The position numbers and the translations under genes are program-made. From assembly GCA_964235945.1 (NCBI GenBank), contig CAXSDV010000028.1:1-33587 (forward strand): a DNA stretch of 33,587 bases. The letters are read 5' to 3'. Positions 32,066-33,587 of this stretch are shown here, one piece after another. Within the stretch, counting starts at the first letter, position 1. Every line of letters starts with the position of its first letter. The DNA comes from JASLDZ01 sp964235945 (lineage in GTDB: Bacteria > Pseudomonadota > Alphaproteobacteria > Caulobacterales > Caulobacteraceae). The notes beneath the pieces were generated by a model that was given only the letters and a program-made list of their open reading frames with translations, was not told the origin of the DNA and did not search any database.

Positions 32066-32542
32066 ATGACCAGCCGCTTCGCCAAGACCGCCGCCGTCGT
32101 CGCCCTGGGCGCGACGCTCGTCCTGCCGGCCGCCGGGGCCCACGCCGCCGACCGCCGCACGGAGCACGCGCTGATCGGCGGCGCGGTGGGCGCGCTCGCG
32201 GGCGGGCTGATCGGCGGCGACGCCACGGGCGCCCTGGTCGGCGCGGGGGCCGGCGCCCTCCTGGGGGCGGCGACCACCCGCGACCACCACGGGTACCGCG
32301 GCGGCTACGGCGGCCGTGAGGGCGGCTATGGCTACCGCGACGGAGGCTACGGCTACCGCGACACCGGCTACCGCGAGGCGGGCTACCATGACACGGGCTA
32401 CAGGGGCGGCTACGGCCGCGGCTGGAGCGACGACCGGGGCTACCGCGGCTACCGCACGAGCTACGACTATCGCGGCGGCTACGGCGACCGCGGGTACGAC
32501 CGGGGCTACGGCTACGACCGGGGCTACGGCCAGGGCTGGTGA
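32066..32542 (+). CDS. Secreted glycine-zipper protein with Tyr/Gly/Arg repeat tail
   Basis: A 158-residue protein with three parts. A signal peptide covers residues 1-27, with cleavage near AHA-AD. A glycine-zipper segment at about residues 37-69 (IGGAVGALAGGLIGG, then GALVGAGAGALLGAA) could insert in or lie on the outer membrane. The tail from residue 74 to the end is built of degenerate GYR, GYGYRD and GYDRG units and contains 19 tyrosines. No enzyme motif is present. Similar glycine-zipper plus low-complexity tails occur in small envelope proteins of unknown role. The ATG is preceded by GGGGGA. The DNA of the tail is itself repetitive (units like GGCTACCGCGA), so repeat number may vary. 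A hairpin terminator follows. Confidence 0.85.
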   Translation: MTSRFAKTAAVVALGATLVLPAAGAHAADRRTEHALIGGAVGALAGGLIGGDATGALVGAGAGALLGAATTRDHHGYRGGYGGREGGYGYRDGGYGYRDTGYREAGYHDTGYRGGYGRGWSDDRGYRGYRTSYDYRGGYGDRGYDRGYGYDRGYGQGW

Positions 32543-32553
32543 ACCCCGCGCGG

Positions 32554-32581
32554 CGCTCCCCCCGCCCGGAGGGGAGCGTTT
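32554..32581 (+). terminator. Hairpin terminator between convergent genes
   Basis: CGCTCCCC-N9-GGGGAGCG is a perfect 8-bp GC-rich stem (32554-32578), followed by TTT. It starts 12 bases after the glycine-zipper stop and ends 10 bases before the stop of the convergent hydrolase gene, so it can serve both directions. The U-tract is short. Confidence 0.6.
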
Positions 32582-32587
32582 CGCGGA

Positions 32588-33409
32588 TCAGCCCATGGCG
32601 AACTGCAGCAGGTCGCGGTTCAGCCGGTTCTTGGCGGTGGCCTGCAGGCCGTGGGGCTCGCCCTCGTACTCGATGAACTGGGCCTGCGGGATCATGCCCG
32701 CCGTCACCCGGCCCGAGCTGTCGATGGGCACCGTGTGGTCCGCCGTGCCGTGGATGATCAGCGTGGGCACGGTGAAGGCCGCCATGTCCGGGCGGAAGTC
32801 GGTCATCGCGAAGGCCTTGGCGCACTCCAGCGTGGCGCGCAGCGAGCCCATCATCGCCATCTGCAGCGAGGCCTGCAGCATCTCGGCCGAGACCTTCTTC
32901 TCCAGCAGCGAGTTGCCGAAGAACTTGGCCCCGAAGCCCGCCAGGAAGTGCGGCCGGTCCTTGTGCAGCCCCTCCAGGATCTCGTCGAAGGTCGACTGCT
33001 CCACCCCCGACGGATTGTCGGGCGTCTTGAGCAGGTAGGGCGTCACCGACGAGACCAGCGCCGCCTTGCCCACGCGCTCGGGTCCGTGGCGCGACAGGTA
33101 GCGCGCGACCTCGCCCCCGCCCATGGAGAAGCCCACCAGCACCGCGTCGCGCAGGTCCAGCCCGTCCATCACCGCGGCGAGGTCGGAGGCCAGGGTGTCG
33201 TAGTCGTACCCGCTCCACGGCTGGCTCGAACGGCCGAAGCCGCGCCGGTCGTAGGCCACCACGCGCAGGCCGTGCTCGGCCAGGAACACCGCCTGGTCGG
33301 CCCACATGTCCGCGTCCAGCGGCCAGCCGTGGATCAGCACCACCGGGCGGCCGGAGCCCCAGTCGTTGACGAACAGCTCGGTCCCGTCCTGCGTCTTGAT
33401 GAAGGCCAT
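32588..33409 (-). CDS. Alpha/beta hydrolase, non-heme chloroperoxidase/arylesterase-like
   Basis: A 273-residue hydrolase without a signal peptide. The oxyanion-hole region is VLIHGWPLD, the nucleophile Ser95 is in GFSMGGGEVARY, the acid is Asp224 in GTADHTVP and the base is His253 in GEPHGLQ. YDRRGFGRSSQPWSGYDYDTLASDL is typical of the cofactor-free haloperoxidase/perhydrolase and arylesterase group. Physiological activity is more likely esterase than halogenation. The ATG at 33409 follows GGAGAG at a spacing of eight; a longer in-frame start at 33475 is less likely. The 178 bp from 33410 to the window end contain no recognisable gene, only a weak stress-promoter-like CGAAC-N17-GGTT on the minus strand at 33470-33445. 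Confidence 0.92.
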   Translation of the reverse strand: MAFIKTQDGTELFVNDWGSGRPVVLIHGWPLDADMWADQAVFLAEHGLRVVAYDRRGFGRSSQPWSGYDYDTLASDLAAVMDGLDLRDAVLVGFSMGGGEVARYLSRHGPERVGKAALVSSVTPYLLKTPDNPSGVEQSTFDEILEGLHKDRPHFLAGFGAKFFGNSLLEKKVSAEMLQASLQMAMMGSLRATLECAKAFAMTDFRPDMAAFTVPTLIIHGTADHTVPIDSSGRVTAGMIPQAQFIEYEGEPHGLQATAKNRLNRDLLQFAMG

Positions 33410-33587
33410 GGCGTCGTCTCTCCGGCTGTTGGGGATGCGGGGACAACCGCCGGGGGCGCCGGATGGTTCGCCCACGCGGTCGCCCTCCCCCGCGCCGGGC
33501 GCGGGGAAGCGTGGGGGAGAGCGGCGGAGCGCCGGGCCGCGCCCGGAGTGTTGGACGAGTGTACCGTTTCGACGTGGATCGACGCTC

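Overview
The window is a gene-dense, very GC-rich chromosomal segment of an alphaproteobacterium, most likely Caulobacterales or a close relative. The evidence is the order pyrE-pdxJ-acpS-lepB-rnc-era beside folK-rpoZ-rel, a DUF2336 protein, a class II DAHP synthase, and short motifs resembling Caulobacter promoter and CtrA elements. Assignment below order is not possible from the sequence alone. Nearly all genes are housekeeping. I see no insertion sequence, prophage, CRISPR array or integration site. No gene-free stretch exceeds about 260 bases.

Left third (1-9630). On the minus strand, pyrE, pdxJ, acpS, lepB, rnc and era form a tight operon in which each start codon overlaps the preceding stop (ATGA or GTGA, and probably TTGA for era). 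It is interrupted only by a 100-N gap inside acpS. The gap is flanked by the same 55 bp on both sides, so it looks like an assembly artefact and acpS is probably intact. Upstream lies a small plus-strand lipoprotein gene, then folK, rpoZ and a bifunctional (p)ppGpp synthetase/hydrolase (rel) on the minus strand. The rel gene has no ATG, GTG or TTG in the right place and may start at CTG. Diverging from folK, with start codons overlapping in a CATG, are a NYN-domain nuclease gene and a family 5 uracil-DNA glycosylase gene.

Middle (9718-23526). A TetA-like MFS transporter gene is followed by the dapA-smpB pair (minus), a soluble lytic transglycosylase gene (plus), a threonine/serine dehydratase-like gene (minus) and a membrane GT2 glycosyltransferase gene (plus). 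A long minus-strand series then runs glmU, rpiA, glutathione reductase, O-antigen ligase-like protein and class II DAHP synthase. The glycosyltransferase and DAHP synthase stop codons overlap in CTAA.

Right part (23628-33587). It holds a phosphoglycolate phosphatase-like gene, tRNA-Val(CAC), a DUF2336 gene, a two-gene unit of exported hydrolases (an S9 prolyl oligopeptidase and a putative esterase), a DegT-family sugar aminotransferase gene, msrB with a possible general-stress promoter, an unknown single-pass membrane protein gene, a secreted glycine-zipper/tyrosine-rich repeat protein gene, and a chloroperoxidase-like alpha/beta hydrolase gene.

I found no clear new multi-gene system. The points most worth following are the assembly artefact that breaks acpS, the non-canonical rel start with its Ala/Pro-rich extension, an RNase III lacking one expected catalytic acid, the NYN-glycosylase pair, and the tyrosine-rich secreted protein.
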